Made by a program: the position numbers and the translations under genes. The notes under the pieces are model-generated. The model ran no database searches, had not been told where the DNA came from, and saw only the letters and a program-made list of their open reading frames with translations. A DNA stretch of 64,000 bases, from the NCBI GenBank assembly GCA_021443545.1, contig JABUTU010000037.1, positions 24,207 through 88,206 of the forward strand. The letters run 5' to 3'. Shown piece after piece: positions 30,152 through 39,957 of the stretch. The DNA comes from Marinilabiliaceae bacterium. Its GTDB lineage: Bacteria > Bacteroidota > Bacteroidia > Bacteroidales > Marinilabiliaceae. Position 1 is the stretch's first letter. The number at the start of each line of letters is the position of its first letter.

Positions 30152-31270
30152 ATGAAAAAGTTTTCTATCCTTGTAGCTCTGTCTGTTCTTTTCGTATCTT
30201 GCGCAAAGAAGGTTGAAGATGCTCCGCGTACATTGAAAAGCCTCTTCCCCGAGAATATTCTTGTGGGGGTTGCAATCAATCAATGGCACGTGCAGAAGGG
30301 TCTTGCTCTTCAGTGCGATAGCGATATAGCGGCACCACAGGTTGAGGTCGATGCTATCCCAGTACACTTCAATGCTGTCACGGCAGAGAACTGTATGAAG
30401 AGCGAAGTGTTGAACCCTGCTAAGGGAGTGTTTGACTTTACTCTTGCCGACCAGTTTGTGGAGTACGCTGCAAAGAATGATATGGCAGTCTTCGGACATT
30501 CTCCGATATGGCATTCGCAGCAGGCTCGCTGGTTCTGTTTTGAAGATGATGGGACGACCCTCGTCTCGGCAGATACTCTAAAACAACGCATACATGACCA
30601 CATCTTTGCTGTTATGACACGTTATAAGGGTAAGATAAAGGGTTATGACGTGGTTAACGAGGCACTTGAGGATGATGGTTCATGGCGTAATAGCCTTATG
30701 AATATGATTATGCCCGATGGCGAATGGGTTGATTGGTCATTCCAGTGTGCTCAAGAGGCAGACCCTGATGCTGAACTCTATTACAACGACTATTCAATGT
30801 TTAAAGAGGGTAAGCGTCAGGCTGTATGTGACCTCGTCCGACGTCTTCAGTCGAAGGGAATCCGAATCGATGCTGTCGGACTACAATGCCATTATGGAAT
30901 GGATTTTCCTGAAGTCGAGGAGTTCACTGCCAGTGTCGACTCCTTCATAAATGTTGGGATGCGCGTTCAGTTTACAGAGTTTGATATGTCCATATTGCCA
31001 AATCCGTATCAGGGTGCAGATGTCGAAACGCGTTTTGAGTATGCTCCTGAGAAAGACCCATTTGTCGATGGTGTGCCAGACGATAAGATGGAGGAGTGGA
31101 AGGCTCGTATGCGTCAGTTCTTGGATGTAATCATAGCGCGTGCTGATAAGACTAACCGCATAACATTCTGGGGTGTATCTGACAGTACTTCGTGGAAAAA
31201 CGATTTTCCTATTCAGGGTCGAAAGGATTATCCGCTGCCTATTGACAGGCAAGGAAACCTGAAATTTTAA
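30152..31270 (+). CDS. GH10 endo-1,4-beta-xylanase, predicted lipoprotein
   Basis: Lipobox VLFVSC; VTAENCMK, HSPIWHSQ, DVVNEALEDDG (acid/base), VQFTEFDMS (nucleophile), FWGVSDSTSW. Confidence 0.95.
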   Translation: MKKFSILVALSVLFVSCAKKVEDAPRTLKSLFPENILVGVAINQWHVQKGLALQCDSDIAAPQVEVDAIPVHFNAVTAENCMKSEVLNPAKGVFDFTLADQFVEYAAKNDMAVFGHSPIWHSQQARWFCFEDDGTTLVSADTLKQRIHDHIFAVMTRYKGKIKGYDVVNEALEDDGSWRNSLMNMIMPDGEWVDWSFQCAQEADPDAELYYNDYSMFKEGKRQAVCDLVRRLQSKGIRIDAVGLQCHYGMDFPEVEEFTASVDSFINVGMRVQFTEFDMSILPNPYQGADVETRFEYAPEKDPFVDGVPDDKMEEWKARMRQFLDVIIARADKTNRITFWGVSDSTSWKNDFPIQGRKDYPLPIDRQGNLKF

Positions 31271-31333
31271 TAGATAGTATTAATTTGAGCTGTGAGGGGG
31301 GTATTCTCCCCAACAGTCTATAAAAATATCATT

Positions 31334-32311
31334 ATGACAAAGAAGAGATATCTTATACCTGAGGATTTCCATGCAGATCCTTCGGTTCACATTTTTAACG
31401 GAAAGATTCATATCTATCCATCACACGATTGGGATAATGCCGATTCAGAGAATGATAATGGCGACCAGTACGATATGAAGGATTACCACTGTTTTACAAT
31501 CGATGGAGATCCTATGACGGGTAAGGTGATAGACCATGGTGTTATACTAAGTGTTGAAGATATTCCATGGGCGGGTCGTCAGCTTTGGGATTGCGACATC
31601 CAGGAGCGTGATGGCAAGTATTACCTCTATTTCCCTCTCAAAGACCGCAACGATATATTCCGTATGGGAGTGGCAATAGCCGACAAGCCAACAGGCCCAT
31701 TCAAGTGTATGCCTTATCCTATACATGGCTCGTACTCAATTGACTACGCTTGTCTTAAGGACGATAAAGATGGTGAATACTATATGTATTTCGGAGGCAT
31801 CTGGGGCGGTCAGCTTCAGCGATATGTTGACAACAAGGCAGTGGAAGCTCCTTATCTACCACAAGGCAAGGAGAAGGCTATATCACCTCGTGTTGTCAAG
31901 ATGAACAAGGATATGGTAAGTTTTGCAGAGGAGCCAAAGGCCATTAAGATAGTAGATGAGAAAGGCGAAGAGCTTACGGCCGAGAATCCATATCGCTTCT
32001 TCGAAGCCTCTTGGATGCATAAGTATAAGGGAAAGTATTATTTCTCGTATTCAACAGGTGATACGCACATGATATGTTATGCGGTGGGTGATAATCCTTA
32101 TGGACCATTCACATATCAGGGTGTAGTTCTGACACCAGTGGCTGTCGGTTGGACTACTCACCATTGCATTGTCGAGTGGGAGGGTAAGTGGTATCTCTTC
32201 CATCATGATTCTGTCCCTTCAGGTAAGTCATGGTTACGTTCGCTGAAAGTGTGCGAGCTCGAATATGACGAGAATGGCAAAATCAAGACCATCGAGGGAG
32301 CAGATAAGTGA
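31334..32311 (+). CDS. GH43 family beta-xylosidase/arabinofuranosidase, no signal peptide
   Basis: FHADPSVHIFNGKIHIYPSHD, WDCDIQERDGKYYLYF, FFEASWMHKYKGKYYFSYS; start at 31334. Confidence 0.9.
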   Translation: MTKKRYLIPEDFHADPSVHIFNGKIHIYPSHDWDNADSENDNGDQYDMKDYHCFTIDGDPMTGKVIDHGVILSVEDIPWAGRQLWDCDIQERDGKYYLYFPLKDRNDIFRMGVAIADKPTGPFKCMPYPIHGSYSIDYACLKDDKDGEYYMYFGGIWGGQLQRYVDNKAVEAPYLPQGKEKAISPRVVKMNKDMVSFAEEPKAIKIVDEKGEELTAENPYRFFEASWMHKYKGKYYFSYSTGDTHMICYAVGDNPYGPFTYQGVVLTPVAVGWTTHHCIVEWEGKWYLFHHDSVPSGKSWLRSLKVCELEYDENGKIKTIEGADK

Positions 32312-32319
32312 AAAATCGC

Positions 32320-32327
32320 TATATTTG
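32320..32327 (+). promoter_or_regulatory. Putative -7 element TATATTTG of ilvE
   Basis: TATATTTG lies in the GH43-ilvE gap, 29 bp upstream of the ilvE ATG. Confidence 0.55.
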
Positions 32328-32355
32328 CGTCTTGAAGATTTAATCGAAAAACCTT

Positions 32356-33378
32356 ATGGATAACGCAATCGATTGGAGTAGCCTTGGTTTTCAATATATG
32401 AAAACTGACTACAATGTACGTTGTTATTATCGCAACGGACAATGGGGCGAAATAGAAGTAAGTTCGTCTGACATTATCAACTTGCACATGGCAGCAACAT
32501 CTCTGCACTACGGACAGGAGGCATTTGAAGGACTCAAAGCCTTTCGTGGTAAGGATGGCAAAATACGAGTCTTCCGTATGGAGGAGAATGCAAAGCGTCT
32601 TCAGAAGACTTCCGATGGTATAATGCTCGCAAAGCTTCCTATTGATAAGTTTTGTGAAGCAGTGAAGAAGGTCGTTAAACTGAACGAGCGTTTTGTGCCA
32701 CCTTACGAGTCGGGATGCTCTTTGTACATACGTCCTCTGCTGATTGGTACAGGTGCAAGAATCGGTGTCGGTCCATCTGACGAATATCTCTTTATGATTT
32801 TCGTTGCCCCAGTAGGACCATATTTCAAGGATGGTTTCAAGGCTACCCCAGTTGTAATTCTCCGTCAGTATGATCGTGCTGCTCCTCTCGGAACAGGAAC
32901 ATTCAAGGTTGGTGGTAACTACGCCGCCAGTCTTGTCCCAGGTGCTAAAGGTCATCAGATGGGCTATTCAGCTGTTCTCTATCTCGACGCAAAGGAGAAG
33001 AAGTATGTCGACGAGTGTGGTCCGGCCAACTTCTTTGGTATCAAGAATAACACGTACGTGACACCAAAGTCGACCTCTATCCTTCCGTCAATTACCAACA
33101 TGAGTCTTCAACAGCTTGCAAAGGATTTCGGTATGACTGTTGAGCAACGTCAGATACCAGAAGAAGAACTTGCAACATTTGAGGAGGCTGGTGAGTGTGG
33201 AACGGCAGCTGTTGTCAGTCCTATCTCTAAGGTTGACGATGCCGATCTCAATAAGACATATGAGTATTCAAAGGACGGTAAGCCTGGACCTATATGTACT
33301 AAGTTCTACAATACACTTCGTGGAATACAGTATGGCGATATAGAGGATACTCATGGCTGGGTAACAATAATTGATTAA
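32356..33378 (+). CDS. ilvE: Branched-chain amino acid aminotransferase
   Basis: LHYGQEAFEGLKAFRG, RPLLIGTG, GNYAASL (PLP Lys region: FKVGGNYAAS), EAGECGTAAVVSPI. Confidence 0.95.
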   Translation: MDNAIDWSSLGFQYMKTDYNVRCYYRNGQWGEIEVSSSDIINLHMAATSLHYGQEAFEGLKAFRGKDGKIRVFRMEENAKRLQKTSDGIMLAKLPIDKFCEAVKKVVKLNERFVPPYESGCSLYIRPLLIGTGARIGVGPSDEYLFMIFVAPVGPYFKDGFKATPVVILRQYDRAAPLGTGTFKVGGNYAASLVPGAKGHQMGYSAVLYLDAKEKKYVDECGPANFFGIKNNTYVTPKSTSILPSITNMSLQQLAKDFGMTVEQRQIPEEELATFEEAGECGTAAVVSPISKVDDADLNKTYEYSKDGKPGPICTKFYNTLRGIQYGDIEDTHGWVTIID

Positions 33379-33476
33379 TAATATCCGCAATTTTTCATAC
33401 GAAAAGAGTCGTACGCCTTGCAGATTGGAATCATATAACTTCACAACTGCATGGCGTTTTTTTTGTTCGAACAATT

Positions 33477-35543
33477 TTGTACATAATGAATAGTTTCAGA
33501 AAAAGACTACCAATTGTAGTTCTCATCTCCTTAGGTGTTGTCTCCTGCACAACGAGGATTAATACTCAGGTTCCTCTATGGATGATGCACGAGAACCCAA
33601 CAGCCTTTGAGATAGAGATTGATTGTGCTGATACATGTCAGACGCTTCATGTCGCAGTGCGCGAGATGACAAATATCCAGTGCGCAAAGGTGATAGAGGC
33701 AACTGTATCGCCCGATGGCGGACTTCAGCGTGACGCATATAGTCTAAAGTGGTCGGACAATCATGAAAAACTCTTCATCGAGTCATCGACGACAACAGGT
33801 ATTCTCTACGCTACTTATGCCATAAAGCGTATGGAGCGTCTTGGCGAAACTATTAATAATATGACATCATCACCAGCCTACCAGCTGAGAATGCTCAACC
33901 ATTGGGATAATCTGGATGGGAGCGTCGAACGAGGTTATGCTGGCAGTTCTTTGTGGAAGTGGGATGAATTGCCAAGTATCATCTCGCCCCGTTATGCCGT
34001 CTATGCGACTGCGTGCGCTAACATCGGCATAAATGCTACGGTACTTAACAATGTCAATGCCTCTCCCGAGATCCTGACTCATGAGTATCTGCAGAAGATA
34101 AAAGTGCTCGCTGATATCTTCAGAGTGTATGGTATCAAGGTATTCTTAAGTGTCAACTTTGCTTCACCTATGAAATTAGGAGGCTGCGAAGACGCGGATC
34201 CGCTACGTCCAGAAGTCCAGAAGTGGTGGAATGAAAAGGCAAATGAGATATATGAGCTTATCCCTGACTTTGGAGGTTTTCTTGCAAAAGCAAATAGCGA
34301 AGGACAGCCTGGTCCTCTTGACTATGGTCGCTCTCATGCCGACGGAGCTAATATGCTTGCCAAGGCATTGCAGCCTCATGGTGGTATCGTTATGTGGCGT
34401 GCCTTCGTCTACTCTCCGTCGGATGCGGACCGAGCAAAGCAGGCTTATATAGAGTTTGAACCCTACGATGGTAAATTCGCTGATAATGTCATAATTCAGA
34501 TAAAGAATGGACCCGTTGACTTCCAGCCTCGCGAGCCTTTCAGTCCGCTCTTCGGTGCGTTAGACAGCACGCAGATGATGGCTGAACTACAGATAACACA
34601 AGAGTATACGGGTCACGCCAATCATCTCTGTTATTTAGCTCCGATGTGGACGGAGTGTCTGAATGCCGATACCTTCCGGGATGGCGAAGGGTCTACTATA
34701 GCGGAGTTGACATCGAGACGACAGCCGATTACCGCCATAGCAGGAGTTAGTAATATAGGAGATAGTGTCGTTTGGTGTGCAAACCCCATGGCACAGATTA
34801 ACTGGTATGCCTTCGGACGCTTGGCATGGGACCCTACGTTGTCATCTCGTAAGATAGCGGAGGAGTGGACTGGCTTGTCGTTCCCAGAGCTTCCCTCTGC
34901 TCAGCGCGATACAATGGTAAATATGCTATGTGAATCGCATGAGACAGTGGTGGACTATATGATGCCTCTTGGACTTCACCATCTCTTTGCATGGGGACAC
35001 CATTATGGTCCCGAGCCATGGTGTGCCATTGAAGGAGCTCGTCCCGACTGGCTTCCAAGTTATTATCATAGGGCAGACGAGAAAGGACTTGGCTTCGACA
35101 GATCACCTTCTGGCAGTGCAGGCTGTTATCAGTATAATGAGCCACTTGGTAGTATTTACGCAGATATTAAGAGTTGTCCCGACGAATTGCTACTATGGTT
35201 TCATCACGCTTCGTGGAACCATAAGATGCACAGTGGAAGAACCTTGTGGGAAGAGCTCTGTTTTCGTTATTCAAGAGGTATGCGAAACGCACAGCATCAG
35301 CTATCTATCTGGGAGGAGATGCGACCATATATAAATAATCAGGAGATGTGGTTGGATGTCTATCATCGTCTGAGCATTCAGGCGAACGATGCGCAATGGT
35401 GGCACGATGCGTGTCTGCTTTACTTCCAGGAGTTCAGTAAGATGCCGATTCCCGAAGGAACCACGTTTAGTCTGGAAGAGATGAAACGATTCCGCCTTAA
35501 TATCAATAACTACCAGTCTGCACCTCACGGTTTTCTTAAATAG
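33477..35543 (+). CDS. GH67 alpha-glucuronidase, predicted lipoprotein
   Basis: LNHWDNLDGSVERGYAGSSLW, FLAKANSEGQPGP, EFEPYDGKFADNVIIQIKNGPVDFQPREPFSPLFG. Confidence 0.95.
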   Translation: MYIMNSFRKRLPIVVLISLGVVSCTTRINTQVPLWMMHENPTAFEIEIDCADTCQTLHVAVREMTNIQCAKVIEATVSPDGGLQRDAYSLKWSDNHEKLFIESSTTTGILYATYAIKRMERLGETINNMTSSPAYQLRMLNHWDNLDGSVERGYAGSSLWKWDELPSIISPRYAVYATACANIGINATVLNNVNASPEILTHEYLQKIKVLADIFRVYGIKVFLSVNFASPMKLGGCEDADPLRPEVQKWWNEKANEIYELIPDFGGFLAKANSEGQPGPLDYGRSHADGANMLAKALQPHGGIVMWRAFVYSPSDADRAKQAYIEFEPYDGKFADNVIIQIKNGPVDFQPREPFSPLFGALDSTQMMAELQITQEYTGHANHLCYLAPMWTECLNADTFRDGEGSTIAELTSRRQPITAIAGVSNIGDSVVWCANPMAQINWYAFGRLAWDPTLSSRKIAEEWTGLSFPELPSAQRDTMVNMLCESHETVVDYMMPLGLHHLFAWGHHYGPEPWCAIEGARPDWLPSYYHRADEKGLGFDRSPSGSAGCYQYNEPLGSIYADIKSCPDELLLWFHHASWNHKMHSGRTLWEELCFRYSRGMRNAQHQLSIWEEMRPYINNQEMWLDVYHRLSIQANDAQWWHDACLLYFQEFSKMPIPEGTTFSLEEMKRFRLNINNYQSAPHGFLK

Positions 35544-35575
35544 TATTTTTCTTTTGTCATTATTGACAAAAATGA

Positions 35576-35583
35576 TACCTTTG
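35576..35583 (+). promoter_or_regulatory. Bacteroidota promoter TTTG(35553)-N19-TACCTTTG
   Basis: Consensus match, TTTG -33 and 19-nt spacer, 21 bp upstream of tRNA-Arg. Confidence 0.75.
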
Positions 35584-35603
35584 CAATCGATAACGAGAGG
35601 TAT

Positions 35604-35675
35604 GGCCTTATAGTTCAAGGGATAGAACGAGAGTTTCCTAAACTCTAGATTCGAGTTCGAGTCTCGGTGGGGCTA
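35604..35675 (+). tRNA. tRNA-Arg (CCT)
   Basis: GGCCTTATAGTTCAAGGGATAGAACGAGAGTTTCCTAAACTCTAGATTCGAGTTCGAGTCTCGGTGGGGCTA folds as a cloverleaf with anticodon CCT. Confidence 0.88.
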
Positions 35676-35690
35676 CTAAAATTTAGAATT

Positions 35691-36236
35691 ATGAATATGA
35701 CTGCTTTTGATGTCGCAATATTAATATTGTTGGTCATTTCATTCATTTATGGTATGCGTCGAGGCTTAATTATGGAGCTGTCGACGTTGTTGGGTGTATT
35801 AGTCGGAATATGGGGGGCTACTCACTTCTCCTATATTGTTCAGGATTATATCTCTTCGAGGTTTGATTTTCAGTACTCTGGCATAATAGCTTTTGCATTA
35901 ACAGTCATCATAATAGCTATTATCGTTCATTTTTTAGCTACGTGGATTAGCAAAATGCTGAAAGCAACATTCTTGAGTTCTGTCAATGGGTTGTTAGGAG
36001 GATTGTTCAGTTCTCTGAAGGCATTGTTCCTCGTCAGTTGTCTGCTTTATGTATGTACCAAGTATGCAGGGGATGAGGTTTTTCTCTCTTATGCCAATCA
36101 GGAGAAATCGTATTCATATAAGCCTGTAGTTAGTATGGCACAATTTATCATTGATATCGTCGACATTCCATCCAAGGAGGATGTGATGAAGGTAGTAACC
36201 GACGTAGAGGCTGAGATAAAGCAGATAAACTTGTAG
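35691..36236 (+). CDS. CvpA-family membrane protein
   Basis: AFDVAILILLVISFIYGMRRGLIMELSTLLGVLVGIWGATHFS; ATG at 35691 (35667 start would overlap the tRNA). Confidence 0.88.
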   Translation: MNMTAFDVAILILLVISFIYGMRRGLIMELSTLLGVLVGIWGATHFSYIVQDYISSRFDFQYSGIIAFALTVIIIAIIVHFLATWISKMLKATFLSSVNGLLGGLFSSLKALFLVSCLLYVCTKYAGDEVFLSYANQEKSYSYKPVVSMAQFIIDIVDIPSKEDVMKVVTDVEAEIKQINL

Positions 36237-36238
36237 GT

Positions 36239-36790
36239 ATGCCGGTAGCAAAAGAGGTGTCAGAGTGCAAGTGGTATGTGATGCGCACAAATTCGGCAGC
36301 TGCAAACCGCATACGAGATGAGTTAGAGGTACAGGGCTATGAGTATTTTCAGGCACAAAGGCAGGTAGTCAAGGTAGTCAAGGGTCAGAAGAAAAAGGTG
36401 ACGGAGTATTTTATGAAGGATTTCTTCTTCATACACTCAACAAAAGAGTCGCTGGTAGAGTTTCAAAGGTTTGCGCCATCGCGCATCAATTTCTACTTCA
36501 ATATTTGTGAGCATAAGCATAACGATTGTGTCGTCATTCCTGATAAGCAGATGGAGGACTTCATACGCGTTGCACAGTCGTACGATGCCAACCCGACGGT
36601 TATAACGCTCGAGGAGGCTAATCTGCGTAAGGGCGACAGAATACGCATTGTTGGAGGTAATCTCGATGGGGTTGAGGGCCGTTTCGTGCAATTGACTCGT
36701 GGTCAGAAGAGAAAGCTGATTGTTGTCCTTGACGGCATCATGGCCATAACCGCCCAGGTGGATGCTGAGATGGTTGAGAAAATAGAATGA
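36239..36790 (+). CDS. NusG-like / UpxY-family transcription antiterminator
   Basis: KWYVMRTNSAAANRIRDELEVQGYEYF...NGN domain and KOW-like GDRIRIVGGNLDGVEGRFVQ. Confidence 0.85.
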   Translation: MPVAKEVSECKWYVMRTNSAAANRIRDELEVQGYEYFQAQRQVVKVVKGQKKKVTEYFMKDFFFIHSTKESLVEFQRFAPSRINFYFNICEHKHNDCVVIPDKQMEDFIRVAQSYDANPTVITLEEANLRKGDRIRIVGGNLDGVEGRFVQLTRGQKRKLIVVLDGIMAITAQVDAEMVEKIE

Positions 36791-36791
36791 A

Positions 36792-36819
36792 GGGCATCAT
36801 AACTCAAGTTATGATGCCC
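36792..36819. terminator. Stem-loop between convergent genes (putative bidirectional terminator)
   Basis: gggcatcataa-ctcaag-ttatgatgccc, perfect 11-bp stem. Confidence 0.7.
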
Positions 36820-36851
36820 CTCTGCTTATATTATATTTACTTCCTCTGAAC

Positions 36852-37955
36852 CTATTCGGTCAGCAGTTGCTGGTACATTTCAAGGTATTGTTCTGCAATG
36901 TTATGGGCGGAGTATTTCTTCTCCACAAGCTGACGACCATTTCGTCCCATAGTTTCAAGATCCTCCTCGCTGAGAGACAGGAATTGTATGATTGCATCTT
37001 CGAGTGCCCTGACATCACCCTTCGCTATCCACCACCCGCACTTCTGCGTTTCGAGAACCTGCCATGGTGTGCCATCTGTTGTGATGACAGGTGTACCAGC
37101 AGCAAGCGCCTCGCCTATGACAAGACCGAAATTCTCAGAGTAGGTAGGCAATACAAACAAGTCGGCCTCCTTAAACAGATTCCATTTGGCATCACTGAAC
37201 TCCGCTCCCATAAAGCGAATCATATGCCGCACCTTTAGCTGCGATGCTAAATCCTTCAAATACTCAACGTAGCTCCTGTCGCCATCACCAACAATTTCAA
37301 TGGTGTAATCCGCAAGCCTCTCGCGTATATTGGCCACAGCGTTTATCAGTATGTCGATGCCTTTCTTCGGATGTATGCGGGAAAGAAAGAGAATCTTATT
37401 CTTCCTTTGCCACAAACTCTTCAGATTGATGGATTTCACATCGATACCATTAGCAATGACATGTATATTATCGTTCCACCCAAGTTTCAGAAGGTTTTCC
37501 TTTTCGCTTTGTGCTGTCGCATGAATCAAATCGACATTCTGGACAGCCCTCTTCTGGAAAAGATGAATAGCCCAAAACTTACGAGTCCAATAGTGACGTT
37601 GGATTATCCAAGGCTCGAGCATACCATGTGGGGTCAGAACAACTTTATACCCCTTATTCTGCGACCATCTCTGAACAAGAGAGATGCAAGGATGCCAACA
37701 TCCATTGACATGTACAATATCTGGTTTCACTTCGTCGAGAAGCCTGTTCCAGTCGCGTTTCAAGCCAAAACCGAGTGTATTCCCACTTATATGATGAAAC
37801 TTGATGGTGGGGAGATTTAAATCTGCTATATTACTCGATGTAGCTATGTGAAGGTCAACAATCCTTCCTAACTCCACAGCATTGACCTGAATGGAGACAC
37901 CCATACCGCCAGCGGTGGATGTATCTATCGACTGTGAGTAGAAAAGGACTCTCAT
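36852..37955 (-). CDS. Glycosyltransferase family 4
   Basis: GGMGVSIQVNAVELGRIVD; KNKILFLSRIHPKKGIDILINA; PTYSENFGLVIGEALAAGTPVITTDGTPW. Confidence 0.92.
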   Translation of the reverse strand: MRVLFYSQSIDTSTAGGMGVSIQVNAVELGRIVDLHIATSSNIADLNLPTIKFHHISGNTLGFGLKRDWNRLLDEVKPDIVHVNGCWHPCISLVQRWSQNKGYKVVLTPHGMLEPWIIQRHYWTRKFWAIHLFQKRAVQNVDLIHATAQSEKENLLKLGWNDNIHVIANGIDVKSINLKSLWQRKNKILFLSRIHPKKGIDILINAVANIRERLADYTIEIVGDGDRSYVEYLKDLASQLKVRHMIRFMGAEFSDAKWNLFKEADLFVLPTYSENFGLVIGEALAAGTPVITTDGTPWQVLETQKCGWWIAKGDVRALEDAIIQFLSLSEEDLETMGRNGRQLVEKKYSAHNIAEQYLEMYQQLLTE

Positions 37956-39025
37956 AATATTGATGTGGCATTTGACACCATTTGTTCTACGCTTAACTCT
38001 TTAATTGCAAGTGTTTTCGCATTATTTCCTAAGCGAGCTATCTCGTCATTTGATATGGATGATATAGTCGCAATACATTCGTCAATACTCTCAAAAATCA
38101 AGCCATTCACACCATGTTGGATATATGAATACTCAACGCACTGTTTTGTTTCAGCTCCTCTTTTAAAAGTAAAAACAGGTTTGCCATAGGCCATCGCTTC
38201 GACAATAGACAACCCCACCCATCCTGGTTGGAAGTAGACGTCAGCAACTGCAAACAGCTCCCTCTTGAATGTTTCATCGTATACGGCATTATAATTATAA
38301 ACGTTACGATATGCTGAAAAATCAGGTTTGAAAGGACCTTCGCCTATAATGATGAAGCCATAGTGCTCAGGGTCAAGGTTCTGTATTGTCTCTATAAGAA
38401 GGTCTGCTCTTCTGTATTGATTCGCGAAGCGGGCGCAGAAGAGAAGAATGACCTCCTCGGTTATCCCATATTTTTCTTTCAGAGCCTCCTTGGAACAATC
38501 TGGTTCGTACGAAGTCATCTTGCTGATATTCGACAGCGTGTTATTCAAGGCAACAATACTCTTTCGTGGAAAAATTTTCTTCCACTGATTAGCCTCCTTG
38601 CGCATGTAAATCCAGGCACCATCTGCGAGGCTTAACATGCTTTTGAGCTTCCAGTCGGGCCTAACCTCTTCTTGCAAATAGCGTTTCACTGAAATACCCT
38701 GTCCCCATAGGATGATTCGTTTATGATGAATGAATTGAGTCAGTAGCAGAAACCATGTGCTAACATGAGAGAAGAGGAACATAGCAACGATTGTGTCGGC
38801 GTTACTTCTCAGGAGCGGAAGAGGGTTGTAGAAAAGCAGACCGAAAAGAGTGAAGGATGCAATGTGGGAGACTGGAGTCTCAGCTAATGAGAATCCATCC
38901 TGTCGACTCTTTTCGTATTGTTCATATACATATATCTCCACCTCGTTATTATCCTTTGAGAGGAGCGAGAAAAACTCCTCCCGGTAGTGAGGAATGAATG
39001 GTTGGAGAATGGCTATTCTGGGCAT
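37952..39025 (-). CDS. Glycosyltransferase (GT4-like)
   Basis: EVILLFCARFANQYRRADLLIE, FQPGWVGLSIVEAMAYGKPVFTFKRG. Confidence 0.85.
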   Translation of the reverse strand: MPRIAILQPFIPHYREEFFSLLSKDNNEVEIYVYEQYEKSRQDGFSLAETPVSHIASFTLFGLLFYNPLPLLRSNADTIVAMFLFSHVSTWFLLLTQFIHHKRIILWGQGISVKRYLQEEVRPDWKLKSMLSLADGAWIYMRKEANQWKKIFPRKSIVALNNTLSNISKMTSYEPDCSKEALKEKYGITEEVILLFCARFANQYRRADLLIETIQNLDPEHYGFIIIGEGPFKPDFSAYRNVYNYNAVYDETFKRELFAVADVYFQPGWVGLSIVEAMAYGKPVFTFKRGAETKQCVEYSYIQHGVNGLIFESIDECIATISSISNDEIARLGNNAKTLAIKELSVEQMVSNATSIL

Positions 39026-39957
39026 AGCGGGAAATACTCTTTCTCGATTTTTTTCAGTTGTGTGGCGAGGAAACGCTGTCCCGATTCGTTGAAATGTATT
39101 ATATCGCGATACATCGATAGGTTTTCGCCGTTATCAAGACCTTTGACAAGTGGAATGCCTTTCTCTTCGCATAACTTCTCAATTTTTTTACCCATCCAGT
39201 TGTACTGACCAGCTTCGATTTCATTACGCTCAGCATGTAGATAAACAACAATAGGGATGTTGTTTGTACTTGAAATATCAAAGAGCTGTTGAAAACCAGG
39301 ACTGAAAAAATCTGATTTCTGGGCAACCTCAGGAATTGGATTGTTCATCACAACTTGTTGGTCTGGGTCATGAGATAAATCATTATCTTTAAAAAGGGGG
39401 TCAATATAGAGCGGAATGACATACCTCTCCAGTAACTCAACAATTGCAAAAGTGTACTGCTTATCTGGATAGTTTGAAAATACCCCAACAACAGGGGCGT
39501 TCGACATGCTATCATAAGCATCATGGCTACTACAAACGAGAATCATGCCAATGGCATTAAAAGTGCCGTACACCGATAGGTAACCAGCGCAGTTGTCGGG
39601 ACTCCAGCTACCAGCCGATATATTCAAGTATTGAGTAGCGTCATCCGTTGCAATGCTTGTTGCAAGAGAGTCGTTATCTATTTGGTTTCCTCCATAGATA
39701 ATCGAATCTCCCAAGCCGAGAATTATTCTTTTGTTCGTATCAGGTTCATCGCTTCTCTGGCAGAAACTATTTGTGCGTATATTTACTCCGAAACGATGTC
39801 TGTTTTGGTTTGGCTGAGATATGTATTCATACTTGTCGTTAGACTGATAGAGAACAGCATCGCAGAAGCCGAAGCTAAAACGAAGAATCAATTCAGTTGC
39901 GACCAACAGAATCAGAGCGCAGTACAATAGTATCTTAAATACTCTCATCAGATTCAA
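39013..39957 (-). CDS. SGNH-hydrolase-like protein, possible polysaccharide O-acylation or deacylation
   Basis: Signal anchor; LGLGDSIIYGGNQ (GDS block), C-terminal DIIHFNESGQRFLA (DxxH block). Confidence 0.7.
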   Translation of the reverse strand: MNLMRVFKILLYCALILLVATELILRFSFGFCDAVLYQSNDKYEYISQPNQNRHRFGVNIRTNSFCQRSDEPDTNKRIILGLGDSIIYGGNQIDNDSLATSIATDDATQYLNISAGSWSPDNCAGYLSVYGTFNAIGMILVCSSHDAYDSMSNAPVVGVFSNYPDKQYTFAIVELLERYVIPLYIDPLFKDNDLSHDPDQQVVMNNPIPEVAQKSDFFSPGFQQLFDISSTNNIPIVVYLHAERNEIEAGQYNWMGKKIEKLCEEKGIPLVKGLDNGENLSMYRDIIHFNESGQRFLATQLKKIEKEYFPLCPE

